This document shows, piece by piece, positions 5,700 through 6,810 of a DNA stretch of 6,810 nucleotides. How positions within the stretch are numbered: the stretch's first letter is position 1; each line of letters starts with the position of its first letter. Origin of the DNA: Halieaceae bacterium UBA4438. Its GTDB lineage: Bacteria; Pseudomonadota; Gammaproteobacteria; Pseudomonadales; Halieaceae. The notes beneath the pieces were generated by a model. The model had not been told where the DNA came from. It was given only the letters and a program-made list of their open reading frames with translations, and ran no database searches. Both the position numbers and the translations under genes were made by a program. Location: positions 1 through 6,810 of the forward strand of contig DGPO01000117.1 of NCBI GenBank assembly GCA_002390485.1, given 5' to 3'.

Positions 5700-6614
5700 A
5701 TGAAGTATTTTTCACCGCTATACCCATTTCTGCTCGGATGGGCGCTGATTCTCATGAGTACGTCCTACTCAGCCCTAGGTCTTATCAATGGCTTGAGTCA
5801 GTTGTTGTTCTTTGGTTTGGTCGTCTGCCTTCCCATATGGCGAACTGAGCGCATGAGTTACGTGGATATTGGTTGGCCTTGGGGACTCGTACTTCTTGGG
5901 GTGATCAGCTTCTGGCTCAGTGACGGTTACTGGCTTCGTTCTTTGACGGTGAGCGCAGTAGTCGTATTGGTGGGTTTGAGGATGGGTTTTGGCGCCTTAA
6001 ACATGTGGCGAATGGGGCTATTGGAAAAGGAGTTTCCTCGTTATCAGTACCAACGTATCCGTTGGGAACAAGAGGGGAAAACCAATACTCAATTGGCGTT
6101 GCAGGTTGACGCCCTCTCGCAGGGTTTGGCCAACGCGTCGTTTTTGGCGTTGCCGGTGTTCGTCATTGCGTCCAACCAAAGCCCTGTGTTGTCTGTGTTT
6201 GAGCTGGCGGGTCTGTTGATTTGGGGGCTCTCGTTTGTCATGGAAACGGTGGCAGACATGCAGAAATTGGCTTTTTTAAAGGATATGAAGAAGCAGGGTA
6301 AGCAGCGCCAAGTGTGTAATGTTGGATTGTGGCGTTACTGCCGACACCCGAACTATTTTGCCGAGTGGATGGTATGGAATGGCCTTATCGTCGCTGCAGT
6401 ACCTTCTTGGTTGGTATTACGCACCACTGAAGGCGTGCTGGTTTGGGCGTTGTTGGGGGTGGCATTACTGTTCGCTTCTCGGATGATGTATGTCACGCTG
6501 GTATACACCACTGGCGCCGTTCCGTCGGAGCACTTCTCAGCGCAAAAGCGCCCTGACTATGCCGCCTATCAGCAGCGAACCAATCGGTTTTTCCCGGGAC
6601 CCCCGCGTCATTAA
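5700..6614 (+). CDS. DUF1295 / steroid 5-alpha-reductase-like integral membrane protein
   Basis: The 304-residue protein has about six hydrophobic segments (roughly 8-28, 33-45, 61-72, 80-97, 147-157, 169-180) plus a pair near 220-260. Family landmarks are SYVDIGWPWGL (53-63), ETVADMQKLAF (192-202), GLWRYCRHPNYFAEW (209-223) and RPDYAAYQQRTNRFFP (284-299). The last two are the conserved C-terminal signature shared with NADPH-dependent 5-alpha-reductases and isoprenylcysteine methyltransferases. The protein therefore probably sits in the inner membrane and binds a nucleotide cofactor, but bacterial DUF1295 proteins mostly lack a proven substrate. I chose the ATG at 5700 because GGAAG lies nine bases upstream and the first membrane segment follows directly. 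The frame is also open back to a GTG at 5589 (341 residues) right after a stop, with no Shine-Dalgarno there; its 37 extra residues are charged and could be genuine. Confidence 0.88.
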   Translation: MKYFSPLYPFLLGWALILMSTSYSALGLINGLSQLLFFGLVVCLPIWRTERMSYVDIGWPWGLVLLGVISFWLSDGYWLRSLTVSAVVVLVGLRMGFGALNMWRMGLLEKEFPRYQYQRIRWEQEGKTNTQLALQVDALSQGLANASFLALPVFVIASNQSPVLSVFELAGLLIWGLSFVMETVADMQKLAFLKDMKKQGKQRQVCNVGLWRYCRHPNYFAEWMVWNGLIVAAVPSWLVLRTTEGVLVWALLGVALLFASRMMYVTLVYTTGAVPSEHFSAQKRPDYAAYQQRTNRFFPGPPRH

Positions 6615-6629
6615 GGCTCACAACACTAC

Positions 6630-6648
6630 TATTGTCTTTATGACAATA
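6630..6648. promoter_or_regulatory. Inverted repeat resembling the LysR-region operator, upstream of the gene at 6784
   Basis: TATTGTC-TTTAT-GACAATA is a perfect seven-base inverted repeat with a five-base spacer. Its inner arms TTGTC and GACAA and the spacer length are the same as in the repeat at 1490-1506, and it also fits T-N11-A. It lies 16 bp after the DUF1295 stop without a T-tract, so an operator is more likely than a terminator. TATAAG at 6689-6694 is a possible -10 for the next gene; if so, the repeat is centred near -62, a usual LysR activator position. No clear -35 is seen. A weak stem AGCAC/GTGCT followed by three T (6731-6758) is the only other structure in 6649-6783. Confidence 0.45.
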
Positions 6649-6783
6649 ACGCTTTACGAATCAGGCGGTTTATCAGGGCATTACAACGTATAAGAATAGT
6701 GAAAGCGCTGACGAGAAGACTAATGGCGCCAGCACAGTCGTGTCCTATCAGTGCTTTTATAGGGGTCGACCAAGGGAACAGTA

Positions 6784-6810
6784 ATGAACGCGAGTGATAA
6801 CCCGATACTG
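6784..6810 (+). CDS. Start of a further gene, truncated by the window edge
   Basis: ATG at 6784 opens a frame that stays open for the nine codons left in the window, reading MNASDNPIL. AGGGA (6773-6777) six bases before the ATG is a well-placed Shine-Dalgarno, which is the main support. Nine residues are too few to name a product. A short N-terminus ending in NPLL/NPIL is seen in M3-family oligopeptidase A (PrlC), but this is a guess only. Confidence 0.5.

Noticed and set aside
1..6614. A steroid or cholesterol degradation cluster (hydratase, reductase, 5-alpha-reductase-like protein, receptor)
   Set aside because: The genes lie on both strands with separate gaps, the DUF1295 resemblance does not establish steroid chemistry, and no ring-cleaving, ketosteroid or side-chain genes are present.
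6630..6648. The inverted repeat after the DUF1295 stop as an intrinsic terminator
   Set aside because: The stem is AT-rich and is followed by ACGCTTTACG, not a T-tract; the match to the 1490-1506 site makes an operator more likely.
6490..6693. 67-residue plus-strand ORF overlapping the DUF1295 3' end
   Set aside because: It is out of frame within the conserved C-terminal signature of the DUF1295 protein, with no ribosome binding site.

Overview
The window reads as ordinary chromosomal DNA of a Gram-negative bacterium, most likely a (marine?) gammaproteobacterium. The evidence is a TonB-dependent outer-membrane receptor, a lipobox lipoprotein, a CrgA-type LysR regulator and moderate GC content. 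The lineage is an inference from protein style; no rRNA or other marker gene is present. I see no tRNA, rRNA, CRISPR array, insertion sequence or phage gene.

Layout. Positions 1-353 (minus) hold the N-terminal 117 codons of a crotonase-fold enoyl-CoA hydratase/isomerase that runs off the left edge. Behind it on the same strand is a LysR-type regulator (550-1467). The regulator is divergent from a COG2130/CurA-type NADP-dependent medium-chain oxidoreductase (1595-2593). The gap between these two carries a perfect inverted repeat of the LysR T-N11-A type. A 274-bp gap (2594-2867) follows, holding a doubtful small minus-strand ORF and a 20-bp tandem repeat. Then come a complete TonB-dependent receptor (2868-4943) with a terminator-like hairpin after it, a small lipoprotein (5043-5423), and a DUF1295/steroid 5-alpha-reductase-like membrane protein (about 5700-6614). 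The last 27 bases are the first codons of another gene (6784 onward) with a good ribosome binding site.

How the genes may work together. The LysR/oxidoreductase pair is a standard divergent regulator-target arrangement. The enoyl-CoA hydratase, on the regulator's other side, acts on chemically related alpha,beta-unsaturated substrates and could share its control. The remaining genes look like single-gene units, each with its own upstream gap. The TonB receptor has no ExbBD, siderophore or polysaccharide genes beside it, so its substrate cannot be read from context.

Most notable signals. Two inverted repeats share the core TTGTC-N5-GACAA, 5.1 kb apart and both intergenic. The lipoprotein gene looks leaderless, with a -10 box six bases before its ATG. 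The TonB receptor start codon overlaps a head-to-head ATG of the small ORF inside GCATGC. I did not find a convincing previously undescribed system.
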